Assembly: GCA_027627225.1 (NCBI GenBank)
Contig: CM051026.1
Span: 6,770,915 to 6,834,914, forward strand
DNA length: 64,000 nt
Origin: Congeria kusceri
Lineage: Eukaryota; Mollusca; Bivalvia; Myida; Dreissenidae
Direction: 5' to 3'
Positions 1-10,390 of the stretch are shown here, piece by piece. Under the pieces are notes generated by a model. It saw nothing but the letters and a program-made list of their open reading frames with translations. It did no database searches and was not told where the DNA came from. A program made the translations under genes and the position numbers. The stretch's first letter is position 1; every line of letters begins with the position of its first letter.

Positions 1-3000
1 TGTCTTACTGATGTTAAATCTATAAATGAAGTTGAACTCTCTCTGGAATTTGTAAGAAAAGTTAAACTCGAAAGAGACAATCGAACTGTTCTTAGTGTGC
101 TTTTAAAAGATCAAGAAGCCGACCAATTTTCATTTCAAGTTCGGAATGAACAAGACGTTACCTGCAAAGGGTGGGTCAAAACAGTACGCGATGAAAGGGT
201 CCAACCATATGTAGATATTGACCGTGAAAAACATTGGTTCATGCGTACAAATGTTGCTTATATGACAAAGCTTGAAATTTACAACCACTTGAAAGAGTTT
301 GGATTCGAATACGGTGAAAATTTCCAACTGCTGACCAGTTCGTTTACCACAAAAACACGTGGAATGTTGCATGTTACTGCTACGGATGAAGTTTTACGAC
401 AGGCAAAAGGTCAATGTTTCCATCCTTGTTTGATTGACGTCATGTTGCAGGCAACAATTACTATCACGGCGGATGATATGAGGCAAACGTTCAAACAGGA
501 AAATCTGTTGTTTTTACCTGTTGCCCTCGGTACTGTACGAGTCTACAAACAACCCGAGAAACACATGGTTATTTTTGCCGAGATCATAACGAAAACCGTT
601 TTAGAGACCGTTTACCAACTGCATTATGATATCGTGATGGTTGATAAAAGAGGCAATAAGGTGGCCGAGATTCTTAATTACACGACGTACAGCAGGAGGC
701 AGAGTGCTAGTGCTCCGTGTGAGCTTCGTTATGAGGTGCAGTGGTGTGCTCATTCCGAACAAAGACATTTTAGTAAAGCTATTTCAAACAAAGAACTCAG
801 TGTTTTATTTATGGGGACAAATTGGGGAGAAAAAACGCGAAAGTTATTACAGGGGAAAGGATACACATGCATCGATCTAGACAGTGCGGGGAGCACGGAA
901 ACATATCTTGAGAATATACAAACTGGAGTTCATCAAGCGGTGATCTTTTATGTTGGCGGACTTGCAACCAGTAAAGAAATAACCGCGAAGAAAGCGTATT
1001 CGCACTTAAAAGCATGTGTTGAAAATTGCCTTCACGTAACTTCATTTGTTAAATTTTCTCACAATAACGAGACGCCGATACCGCTGTATATCGTTACGGA
1101 AAACACTCAGACGACATCTACGTCCGGGACTACAGACGAAATCAACCTAAACGGATCTGAGCTTTGGGGATTTGTAAGGTCGCTGAATATGGAATCCACA
1201 AGAATTCACGTGTCAATGGTTGACACACAACCGTCGTTTAATTCAACATTAGAAATGTTAATGAAATTTGTTAAACATACATTTCATAACGAAAATGAAG
1301 GAGGACACGATGCGATAGTAACACCAACTCAGATTTTGCGTGCCCGGCTTTGTAGGACACGACGAGAACGACAGACACCTGATGTACGAAATGAACACAT
1401 GTTATTGCCGATTCAAAATGAGGCACTGACGCTCATGGCGTCTGAACATGGCATGTATCTGACTGGACCTCACGCTCGTGTTTCCAATGGACATGACGTT
1501 ATGCTCCATGTATATTCCACAGTTACACCACCTATGTTTAGGTCTATCAGCAAACAACTTATTGAAGACAGCATGTCGAGAACTTCGTCTGTTTTTGGAA
1601 TTGAGCATCTGGGTATTACTGTAAATGGTAATGAGAAGCCAGAGTTTGTGGTTGCAGTTTACCCGTCTAGTGTTAAAACCATATTGGATGTACCGAGCGC
1701 CTGCTGCGTGAAGAAGAAAGATTTGAAATATCACAAGCCAGGATTGCTGACACATGTGATTGCCTTAACAGAGCTTGCATCCAGAACAGCGGGTTGTTCA
1801 TCCGTAGCTATTTTATGCAAAACAAGGGAAGATTATATTCACGGTTTGCTAAAAACTTTGATCAAATACAAAACTGGACTTAATGCTTGTATTCTAAAAC
1901 ACCTGACAGCAAAAAGCAGATATGACTGCGTCATAGCTGTAGAGCCTTTAGATTGCCACCTCGTTATGGTGCCAGCATTGTGCAAACAGTTCACGTGTTT
2001 TACCAATAACATGACAGCGAGCGAAAGAATGGATTTGTTATTGCATCAAGATCTTAGAGTAAATCATATATCGTTTGAAGAGATATTCAGCTTGAAAGAA
2101 ATTGGGACACAATTACACGCGGCAGTGGCATGGATAAATAAACACCATGCTATTTTAAGTGAGTTACAACTAAATGGCGTATTCCACACATCGACTACGC
2201 CAAGTGATTTGGATTGTAGCGAGATCCTTCTTGTTGACGACAAAACAAAGACATTCCGCATGCCGGTTAGGTATCCGAAAGAGCATTTGTTTTTTAGGAA
2301 TGCAGTCTATGTGGTAACTGGTGGGTTGACAGGTCTCGGATGGGAAATAACGAAATACTTGGCAGAAAATGGAGCCGGAAACATCGCGTTAATAACACGA
2401 CGTTCTGCTTCTGATCAACAAAAGTACGAGATTGAGAATATTAATAACACATTCGGTTGTAAGGTGTTCTCTGTTGAAGGCGACGTTACAGACTTTGCCT
2501 CACTTCAGGGGGCCTTCAAGACAATTAACAAATTCACGAATTCGGTTCCGGTCAGAGGCATATTTCACGGTGCTGGTGTAATTGATGCTAGACCGTTGAT
2601 CAAGATTGACAAAGCAAATATTGAGGTCATTTTAAAACCAAAGGTTTTGGGAACGCTGCATCTTCATATGGTTACAATGGGTATGCACCTCGACTACTTC
2701 GTAGCTGCGTCGTCTGTGAGCAGTTTTATTGGAATGCCTGGGCAAAGCAGTTACGCCGCAGCAAACTGTTTTATGGACGCATTTATGGTCTGGCGAAGAC
2801 GGAACGGTCTTTCGGGCCAGTCAATCAACTGGGGCGCACTTGCTGTTGGAATGGCCACACAGCCAATGTTCGTGGACAACTTTCACAAGCGAGGATATAA
2901 TTTAGTATCTATTCCGGAATTGCGAGCCTGTTTCCACGAAGCATTACTGCAAAACTCAACTGGAACCGTATACTGTGACATTAACTGGGAATTAGCTTCC

Positions 3001-3384
3001 AGAGATTTTTTGTCTCTTCCGAAAATAAATTTGGATATGAAGACACTCATTTACGAAGAATCTCCTACCGCGTTGTCTGCTACAAAATACAAACACTCAA
3101 GATTTGCAAAGGCATCATTTATCAACCTGAAGTCAATTGAGCAACAGGACAAAATACAAGAATTTGTATTGGAAATAGCGCGAAGAGCTATCGGAGGATC
3201 AGCAGCGGGAATCGATATGAACGATTCGTTCTTGCAGCAAGGCTTTGACTCGATCAGCCGACTGCAGTTTACAAACGTTGTTCAGGACGTGTTTGGATTG
3301 CGCATCCCAGAAAGCGAGGTACTGGCTGATGTGAACACGATCAATAAGGTCGTTCTCTATCTCCACAAAAAACTGTTTGGTTAA
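1..3384 (+). CDS. 3' part of animal-type polyketide synthase (DH end, pseudo-KR/ER, KR, ACP)
   Basis: The frame is open from base 1 to the TAA at 3382-3384 (1127 residues seen), so the gene begins upstream; the GTG at 97 is not a real start. Residue 141 onward (HPCLIDVMLQ) matches the second-half dehydratase motif HPxxxDxxxQ, with Asp146 and Gln150. A pseudo-KR structural part follows (Trp248 region, then SELWGFVRSLNME near 386-398). Residues about 440-735 fit an enoyl reductase position (VFGIEHLGITV at 531), but the glycine-rich NADPH loop is not seen, so this ER is probably degenerate. The ketoreductase has TGGLTGLG (773-780), Lys881, Ser905, Tyr918 and Asn922 at family spacing, so it looks active. 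The carrier protein has GFDS with the phosphopantetheine serine at 1084. The protein stops 43 residues later with no thioesterase, as in several mollusc FAS-like PKSs. KS and AT must lie upstream. No intron interrupts this 3.4 kb. Product and pathway are unknown. Confidence 0.93.
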   Translation, partial: CLTDVKSINEVELSLEFVRKVKLERDNRTVLSVLLKDQEADQFSFQVRNEQDVTCKGWVKTVRDERVQPYVDIDREKHWFMRTNVAYMTKLEIYNHLKEFGFEYGENFQLLTSSFTTKTRGMLHVTATDEVLRQAKGQCFHPCLIDVMLQATITITADDMRQTFKQENLLFLPVALGTVRVYKQPEKHMVIFAEIITKTVLETVYQLHYDIVMVDKRGNKVAEILNYTTYSRRQSASAPCELRYEVQWCAHSEQRHFSKAISNKELSVLFMGTNWGEKTRKLLQGKGYTCIDLDSAGSTETYLENIQTGVHQAVIFYVGGLATSKEITAKKAYSHLKACVENCLHVTSFVKFSHNNETPIPLYIVTENTQTTSTSGTTDEINLNGSELWGFVRSLNMESTRIHVSMVDTQPSFNSTLEMLMKFVKHTFHNENEGGHDAIVTPTQILRARLCRTRRERQTPDVRNEHMLLPIQNEALTLMASEHGMYLTGPHARVSNGHDVMLHVYSTVTPPMFRSISKQLIEDSMSRTSSVFGIEHLGITVNGNEKPEFVVAVYPSSVKTILDVPSACCVKKKDLKYHKPGLLTHVIALTELASRTAGCSSVAILCKTREDYIHGLLKTLIKYKTGLNACILKHLTAKSRYDCVIAVEPLDCHLVMVPALCKQFTCFTNNMTASERMDLLLHQDLRVNHISFEEIFSLKEIGTQLHAAVAWINKHHAILSELQLNGVFHTSTTPSDLDCSEILLVDDKTKTFRMPVRYPKEHLFFRNAVYVVTGGLTGLGWEITKYLAENGAGNIALITRRSASDQQKYEIENINNTFGCKVFSVEGDVTDFASLQGAFKTINKFTNSVPVRGIFHGAGVIDARPLIKIDKANIEVILKPKVLGTLHLHMVTMGMHLDYFVAASSVSSFIGMPGQSSYAAANCFMDAFMVWRRRNGLSGQSINWGALAVGMATQPMFVDNFHKRGYNLVSIPELRACFHEALLQNSTGTVYCDINWELASRDFLSLPKINLDMKTLIYEESPTALSATKYKHSRFAKASFINLKSIEQQDKIQEFVLEIARRAIGGSAAGIDMNDSFLQQGFDSISRLQFTNVVQDVFGLRIPESEVLADVNTINKVVLYLHKKLFG

Positions 3385-5110
3385 GAGAATTTATTCGGAC
3401 ATGATAATATGAAAGCAAAGATGTTAATGTCATAAAATGATGAGCTTATAAACTGTACCTTTCTCTTTGAGCATAGAGTTCAAAACCAAATTTCTATGAT
3501 GTAAACAGTCAACGTGTTTCCCTTAATGTTAATCAAACGCATTTAAGGTACACATCAAATATCGTGTAAATATGATTATCTGGATGCAAAGGTTTTGACG
3601 TTATTAATCGGTGGGCTTATTAATATTTGAATTGTACAAAAGTAATACTGTTGATGTTCATTATAACATGCGCCAACTGTTCGTGTAAATACACAAATTT
3701 TAGTTGGGTTAAACTAACAGTAAAACAACACATATCGTTGCATTATTTGGCGTACATGTACCTTCCTTACCATGCAATTTATATTGCGTTCATTTAACTT
3801 GCATCTGATAATGTTATTAGCATTTTAAATAAACGCCTTGTATTTGTCAAATGTTTTAAAGATAATATGATAGACAACCATTTAATTTTAATTAAAAAAT
3901 ATTGTAGTTTGAAAGCCAATTCAGTGTATACGACTGTGCGGCAAAAGTAGCAACTTATTAGCTATTGGTACTTCTTTATAACGTTTCATATAAATGAGCA
4001 CGCTTACAAGTTCCGGTTCCGGTCTAGTAAATTTTACGCTACACGCTGTAAAATTGGCAAGCCGTAACAAATGCAAGTTGTATCTTGTAAGAACATGTCT
4101 GTTTTTAGTAAGAACCCAATACAAGTTGTTTTTCTAATTACCATTTAATGTGTACAAGATTGTTTATCGAAGGCGAATAATTTTCGGACGGATTTATTTC
4201 CGGACGTTGATACCCTACTACTAACGACAAAAGCACTGTCTTCAATTTTAAATGTACGTAAATCACGTAAACCTATATAATATATGTTTGTTTGAAACAT
4301 TTGATAGCAATAAATATTTGTGTTATATATTGTGCTGAACTGTATGTACTGATTGCGGGGGTTGCGAATCATGTACGTGTGTTCGGGGTCACTTGACACT
4401 TCAACTATCTCGCATCGTTATTTCGCATCGTATTTTCGCTACTTCGTATCGTGTTCTCGCGTTCTCGCGCTTGTAATCCAAAGGTCGAAAGTTTGAAACA
4501 ACGAGTGGCCCTAACGGAACACCATGTTTTTCGGTTAAGCAATTCGAAACATAAGATGTTCATGTGTTGTTGGTTTTTTTTAAATCTTTCTTCATGAAAT
4601 GTTCACATAGTTTCCATCATATTTTAACGATTCCTTTTTTTATTGTTATTAAATGTGTACTTAAGGGAAATAGTTTTATACTCACAGATATATTCATAAA
4701 AAAAACAACAATCAGTTAAGAGAAAATTAAATGATTTTATTTAGAAAAAGAAACTTGATAATTGTACATAAATGTTTGTAAATATTGACAAGCTTGTTCG
4801 CAACTAATATTTTCTCTGTATATGTATACACTTGTTTACAATGACGTGTATTTAAGTGCACCATTGTTTATCATTGTCAAACTTGTTAATTATTTACTTT
4901 TCTTCAGTTTAGTTATTTAAATATAAAGAGAATTATATGCAAATTGTCTGCGTTAACCAGATATTGTTTATGTAAACCAATATTTGAAGTATGTAGTTTG
5001 GCTGTAATATATTATCAATGTTTGCACAGTTAACGTGCGAACGTTAAAGGCACAGGGTCCGCTTTGAATTAACACTATTTCGAAAATTTGAATTAATTTT
5101 AATTATTTCG
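3385..5110. other. intergenic, no gene seen
   Basis: AT-rich 3' UTR and intergenic DNA. Short frames on the minus strand around 3921-4399 have no coding character or recognisable motif. A degenerate run of tcgcatcgt-like words at 4400-4470 is the only local structure noticed. Confidence 0.6.
3828..3833 (+). terminator. candidate polyadenylation signal of the PKS gene
   Basis: AATAAA lies about 445 bases after the PKS stop codon and is followed by a T/GT-rich stretch. It is the first canonical hexamer seen downstream. The region is AT-rich, so a chance match is possible. Confidence 0.4.
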
Positions 5111-5111
5111 A

Positions 5112-5726
5112 AAGTTATATAGAGAATACTAGGTTAGTGTTCAATACAGATAAGTTATTGAGCGAGACTTAGAAAACCTAAACCACGAGCTACGTTTATC
5201 ACATGGGTGGGTGGGGGGAGGGAATTTCGTCAATACAGGCGTGATAATGGGATAAAATTACATCCTATTTAGAATTAGAATTGAAGTAGCTGTATATATT
5301 TATAAATATATTTATCACATGCTATACCTTGTTTTCCGTGTCATACAGCCATTACAAATATCTTTTTATCCCATCATCACGCCTGCATTGACGAAATAAT
5401 ACCCCGTGGGATAAACTTAGCTGTATACCACCTTGTTGAAAACAGCAAACGTTCGAATTATAGTGACGTCATTGTGTGTATTTTCGTGACGTCATTTGAA
5501 TTCTTTTTTCGTGTTATTCAGTGAATTTCTTTTGTTTAATTTCAAAATAAACACACACACAAAATGATGGGATAAACAGAATACCAGGTAAGTGTTGAAA
5601 ACAGATACGTTTATTTGCTCGGCACGAAAACCTAAATCAGTCGCCAAGGATCGTGGTTTAGGTTTTCTAAGCCTCGCTAAATAAGCTGATTTGTATTTAA
5701 TAGAAACCTAATATTCTCTATATCTT
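5112..5726. mobile_element. foldback / MITE-like element with about 78-bp inverted ends
   Basis: 5112-5190 and 5649-5726 are imperfect inverted copies sharing tagagaatactaggtt and agaaaacctaaaccacg type blocks. A second, inner inverted pair lies at 5214-5257 and 5366-5406 (tttcgtcaatacaggcgtga on one arm). A further direct copy of the outer arm sits at 5581-5645, next to the right arm, so the right end itself can form a local hairpin. No coding region is present, so it would be non-autonomous. Confidence 0.6.
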
Positions 5727-5903
5727 ACACGTGTAAGAATTATGAATTGAAACGCTCTTTTCGGCGCTTCATCGATGTATGAAGGTCAGTTGTTTTGGTA
5801 TATAAGTTGCATAAAGCTGAAGGCTTTATAATTATTATTTATTATTTATTCCTTTTTTTGACAATGCCATGTTTAAATGTGAATAAAACTGTTAAACTCT
5901 ATT

Positions 5904-5907
<4 letters not shown>

Positions 5908-5940
<33 letters not shown>

Positions 5941-5962
5941 GCGCGTGCGCGTGTGTGTGTTT
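5908..5962. repeat. GT microsatellite with GC interruptions
   Basis: An uninterrupted (GT)n tract passes into gtgcgcgtgcgc variants. Purine-pyrimidine alternation is complete over most of it, so Z-DNA formation is possible in principle. Confidence 0.95.
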
Positions 5963-6313
5963 GTGACAAGCACTGCATGTAAACAACAATAAAAAGTAGT
6001 CCCTCGTCAATATTTATGGAGGCAACCAGCTTCATTGAAAAATAAATGCCTGTCACATGATGCATTTCAGCCTATCAGAACACTGTAAAATGTTGAGACC
6101 AAAGGAAATTGTAATTATAACATTGTAAGATAACATTTTCAAAGTTTTCATTGACAATATTCTTTGACTAACCAATCGCATGCCGTTTTTGTGTCAAATG
6201 ACGTCGTCAACATGAAATGACGTAACGTCAGTACACAACTTGTAGGATTTATCAACATCTTGTGGTAAAAGTAGCAGTTTTTTGTTATCGATTAAAAGTA
6301 TGTGATAAAAACA

Positions 6314-6436
6314 GATCTGACACTCGTTGTCATTTCATACCATATTTTATTAAACTCGTCCAGGGCATTTCTAAGTAACAAAATTCCTGAACTCGTTTAA
6401 TAAAATAAGATATGAAATGACAATTCGTGCCAGATC
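6314..6436. repeat. inverted repeat, about 50-bp arms
   Basis: The arm starting gatctgacactcgttgtc (6314-6363) is the imperfect inverse of 6388-6436, with a roughly 24-base loop. The AT-rich arm centres read ttttattaaactcgt. This is a small foldback with no coding potential. Confidence 0.8.
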
Positions 6437-6505
6437 CTTTATATTGCATGCCTTACTGCATTGTAACTCAACTGTATGCATAATTTTCATTTTTGTCTGA
6501 AGATG

Positions 6506-6603
6506 TTTATTTGTTGATAGTGTGAATGACATTGTAACGGAATTCAAACCTTGATTTATTTGTTGATAGTGTGAATGACATTGTAACGGAATTCAAACCT
6601 TGA
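6506..6603. repeat. 49-bp tandem duplication
   Basis: Two adjacent, almost identical 49-base copies begin tttatttgttgatagtgtg at 6506 and 6555. The near identity suggests a recent slippage or duplication event. Confidence 0.9.
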
Positions 6604-6715
6604 TATATTTGAAAATAACCGAACATGTTGGTTTTGTAGCATCAGTATGCACGGTGAATTATTTATTTTACTGTACGTGTTGTAAAACGGACTAAGTAGC
6701 ATAGTTTAACACTAA

Positions 6716-7039
6716 GGCGTAGAAAATTTTGTTTCAGGTTGCATACCCAAAAATATAAGGGTAGGCAGGTCGGGATTTATTTTATTTATTTATTTGGTAA
6801 ATGGTCAACTTGAAGATTCTAAAACTGAATAAATATTCAAAACGTGTCAGTAATGTTCTTAAACATTGTTTATGAGTAGATACTATCAAAACGAAACACT
6901 TATTTATCCAAAAACACATTTAATAATTGAAAAAGGTAAATAAAACAAAAATCAATCTGACAAACCCAATAAAATGTTCTAGGGTCGGGGCATTTTTTAG
7001 GGTAGGTCCGGTAACCTGAAACAAATATATTTTTACGCC
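6716..7039 (+). mobile_element. MITE with ggcgta...caggtta termini, copy 1
   Basis: The left end ggcgtagaaaattttgtttc and the right end, read inversely as ggcgtaaaaatatatttg, frame about 324 bases. Both ends then carry a caggtt and taccc block. The interior has tttatttggtaaatggtcaa and a run of AT words. A second copy is at 48880-49137. There is no reading frame of note. Confidence 0.7.
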
Positions 7040-7121
7040 GAATCAGATATTTAAACACACTCTGTGTTGATGAAAACTTTACATGGTTGACGATATTCTT
7101 TCGGATTAAGAACACTTAGTT

Positions 7122-7240
7122 AAAGGGATCTGTTCACAGATTGACCATTTTTTAGGTCCCATGCACAAATCTGTCTAGTTAAGACATTTAATGGCATACA
7201 TGTACTTCAAAAATGCGCAAATCTGTTAACAAGTCCCTTT
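7122..7240. mobile_element. relic of AAAGGGAC / GTCCCTTT-ended family
   Basis: The left end aaagggatctgttcacagat and the right end aaatctgttaacaagtccct are inverted relatives. It lacks the tRNA-like middle found in the longer copies at 8604-8990 and 50738-51117, so it is probably a deletion derivative. Confidence 0.5.
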
Positions 7241-7556
7241 ACGTCTTTTTTAGTATTATCGGTCAACAATTAGATTTTTTTTTTTTTTATTCTTAACTTT
7301 GTACAAAGAAAAGTATTTTTGTCCAAAATAGATTTAAAGGCTTTAATCAATAACCCAAAAATAGATACGTGTAAAAAAAATGAAACACCATCCACTTGTT
7401 TTTAATAGATCTAATACATAGTGGTTTTGTTCTTATTAAATTTGGCTGTTTCTTGCTTCAGGATAACTGTTTATCTAATCGATTTGTAGTTCTACACTTT
7501 ATCTGAACTACAAACGTTTATGAAATTTTTTGTTTGTGAATTTCAATTAATATCAA

Positions 7557-7827
7557 CAAAATACATGAGGCGTGTCGCGGGCTTAATGCATGTGCGTAAA
7601 GTGTCGTCCCGGATTAGCCTGTGCAAACCGCGCAGGCTGATCCGGGACGACACTCCGCCTACAGTAGCTTTATGTTTAGAAGAGACTTCCTTGAAACAGA
7701 CACACACAAAAAATCTGAAATTGTCGTCCCGATTAGCCTTAGCGGACTGCATAAGCTAATCCGGGACGACACTTAACACACATGCATTAAGCCCGGGTTT
7801 CCCACGACACGCCTCACATGTATTTTA
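7557..7827. mobile_element. palindromic MITE with two internal gtcgtccc hairpins
   Basis: The ends aaaatacatgaggcgtgtcg and its inverse near 7805-7826 form terminal inverted repeats of about 65 bases with small indels. Inside are two strong hairpins, each closing gtgtcgtcccggattag-type arms: 7601-7653 around the word cctgtgcaaaccgcgcagg, and 7722-7773. Such highly palindromic repeats are common in bivalve genomes. It has no coding capacity. Confidence 0.8.
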
Positions 7828-7915
7828 CTAAAGCATGCGAATATGAAGTGTAAAACCGTGTAACCTGATTTGCATTCAGTTAATGGACTCATACCTTTTT
7901 ATACGGCTTAATCAA

Positions 7916-8246
7916 ATATTCTAAAATAATACTCGCTATTTTTTCTTCAGACAAAGAACAAATTTATCGTTGTTAAACTACCACAAAACAACGCAAAAAA
8001 GAAGTTCCGATTCTGAACGGAGCATAGTAAAAAGTAGTTCAATTACAATTGCAAATATATATATATATATATATAGTCCCGTTAGAATGGAAATAATATT
8101 CGCCTTATCGTTGTTTATCGGCCAATAAATAACTCTTTGTCGTTCTGATGCGTGGCTTCTAAACACATCAGGCTAATTCCTACGCATCAGAACTCCAAAT
8201 CGTTTATTGGCCGATAAACAACGATAAATCGAAAATTATTTCTTAA
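7916..8246 (+). mobile_element. MITE family with ttatcgttgtttatcggcc arms, copy 1
   Basis: The copy contains acaaagaacaaa, an atcgttgt block, tagttcaattacaattgc, then two inverted arms holding ttatcgttgtttatcggcc (near 8107) and its inverse (8200-8227), separated by a ctgatgcgt...acgcatcag pair. Other copies are at 22107-22415 (+) and 26011-26335 (-). An AT dinucleotide tract at 8056-8073 is specific to this copy. Confidence 0.75.
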
Positions 8247-8603
8247 TTATTACTCACTTCATCACCATGTATATGTGTTTCAATTTATATACTTATGTGA
8301 CTTTTAATTTTATAATTATTAATAATTGATTTATTGTTTCTACATATAGATATAATGTTGATAAATTAGTTTCATTGTGAATTTTAACGTGTAAAAACGT
8401 TAAAATGGAAATATTTGAAATTACCGTTTGACAAAATAAATTGCAAAGTTATCATATACTGATATTCAAGAAATAAAATACGATTATATTACATAATGTT
8501 TTTGTTATTATTCTTTTAATGCACGTGTATGAGCTTAATATTAAAATACAAATTCTAATGCGCTTTCCTACTAATCTGGAGACAAATGCAAAATTCGGGG
8601 CAC

Positions 8604-8990
8604 TTTTAAAGGGACATATTCACAGATGTTTGTTTTTTTTAAATAATGTCATTTTATTGTCTTAACTGCAAAAACTCATGCATCTGAACTAGCCAAAACA
8701 CAATTATAATATAAATAAAAATATCATAAAAAATGCCTCTTTCGGGGTATGAACCTACGACATCCGGGGTCTTAAATCTTTTACGCAAACCACTCGGCCA
8801 TGGACGTACAATCATAAATATGTATGTTTAAGCTACGTAAGTAATAATATATCCCATATATTTTTGAGTCAATATTGTTATTTTGCTGCTATATATATGA
8901 TGTACTTTTCTTTTTGGAATCTGTGACACACATTTGGAAACTGCATATTTGCCAATCTGTGAATATGAAGTGTGAATACGTCCTTTTAAA
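8604..8990 (-). mobile_element. tRNA-cored element with AAAGGGAC inverted ends, copy 1
   Basis: The ends read aaagggacatattcacagat at left and the inverse of ctgtgaat...gtccttttaaa at right. On the minus strand 8737-8805 resembles a Leu/Ser-type tRNA: an A box in tggccgagtggttt and a B box in ggttcataccc. It cannot fold as a functional tRNA. This suggests a pol III-transcribed SINE-like element that also has inverted ends. Confidence 0.6.
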
Positions 8991-9034
8991 CCATTTTCCC
9001 CAATCTTCACATAGAGATTTCAGTCGTTTTTAGC

Positions 9035-9166
9035 ATAGCTCGTATCAAATCCCTGCCAGCACCGACTTCCACGTGCCCATAGCTCGTATCAAATCACTGC
9101 CAACACCAACTTCCGCGTGCCCATAGCTCGTATCAAATCCCTGCCAACACCAACTTCCACGTGCCC
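9035..9166. repeat. 3 x 44-bp tandem repeat
   Basis: Copies start at 9035, 9079 and 9123 with the word atagctcgtatcaaat. Differences between copies are few. The unit contains cacgtg, an E-box-like palindrome, in two of the three copies. Confidence 0.92.
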
Positions 9167-9270
9167 ATAGTAAAATCACGTGGTATAAATTAAAATGGTG
9201 GACACACTGACGAAAACAACATAGACACCGTTAAAACGTTGTTACGTTTTCTTTGTTAGTTATCTATATT

Positions 9271-10064
9271 TAGCTCGACTATTCGAAGAATAGGTGAGCT
9301 TTCCTACTCGCCTCGGCGTCGGCGTCTGATCTTGGTTAAAATGTATATTCAAAATACTTTTAAATTCAAAACTACATAAGTTATTCACTTGAAAACTTGG
9401 ACAATACATTTGTCATCAACTAGAGCATCAGGTGCATCATGTTATTGTCAAAAAACATTGATAATGATTTGGATTTTTATTGCAAAACCTTTGTATTGGG
9501 ATCAAATAGTAAATTGTCTACAAAATATAATATTTTTTGCCTTGATATAAAACGATTTATTTACCTCTGTAAACGTAAACTGGTAAATCCAACAATTCAC
9601 GGCATTAAAAATAGTTTTAAAATAGTTGCAAAATAGCCTTTGCAATTATCCAACACACACAACTACCAGATAAATATTAAAGTTCGTAGGAGTTGGTAGA
9701 GTATTTTTGTAACTGCGATATACCATCATAACTGTCTGTTTTGTAAATATACAGTTTGGCATGCTCTTGTCGGTTCACAATATTTGCTTGCAATGTATGT
9801 ATACTTCTGTGATGATTGTATTGAAATGTATTATGCATATTTGTGAATAAATCTGTTTATTCAAACAAAAAAGTGTTTGTTTGAAAGTCTTATCATTTCT
9901 AAACTATATAAGGTATTGTCTTGAAACTTGGAATACATCCTTGAACTAATTGCCATAACTCAGCTTTGTATTTCAACACATGTATGTCCCTTCCATTTTC
10001 CAAAATATTTACCAACTAAAATACTTTGAATAGTCGAGCGCGCTGTCCTCTGACAGCCCTTGTT
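9271..10064 (+). mobile_element. AGCTCGACTATTC-ended element, copy 1
   Basis: The left end tagctcgactattcgaagaa and the right end gaatagtcgagcgcgctgtc give 13-bp terminal inverted repeats (gctcgactattc). The right flank continues with tctgacagcccttgtt, seen in the other copies. The inside is AT-rich and noncoding. Other copies: 30973-31381 (+) and 55525-55898 (-). Confidence 0.7.
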
Positions 10065-10221
10065 GTTTTTATTTAATCTCTCGGTATTTATGTCTGGACC
10101 AATAATGCAATATTTCTAAGGGTTATGTTATAAAATAATCATAATTATAAAATTCAAAAGGTTCTAAAAGTAGAACCTTCCAAATCTGGAAACCGCCTAG
10201 GGGAAGCAACCGCTGTGCGGA

Positions 10222-10390
10222 GTATGGTGTGTCCCGCCATCACACACACACACACACATATATATATGGTGTGTCCCACCAACACACACACACACACATA
10301 TATATATGGTGTGTCCCACCAACACACACACACACACACACACGCATATATGGTGTGTCCCACCAACACACACACACACACACATATTTC
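10222..10390. repeat. compound minisatellite: gtgtcccaccaa plus (CA)n(TA)n
   Basis: Four units of roughly 40-55 bases each combine a tggtgtgtcccaccaa block with a (CA)n and a short (TA)n run. The tggtg...cacca part is itself a small palindrome. Overlapping frames here (for example Val/Cys-rich on the minus strand) are artefacts of the repeat. Confidence 0.9.
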
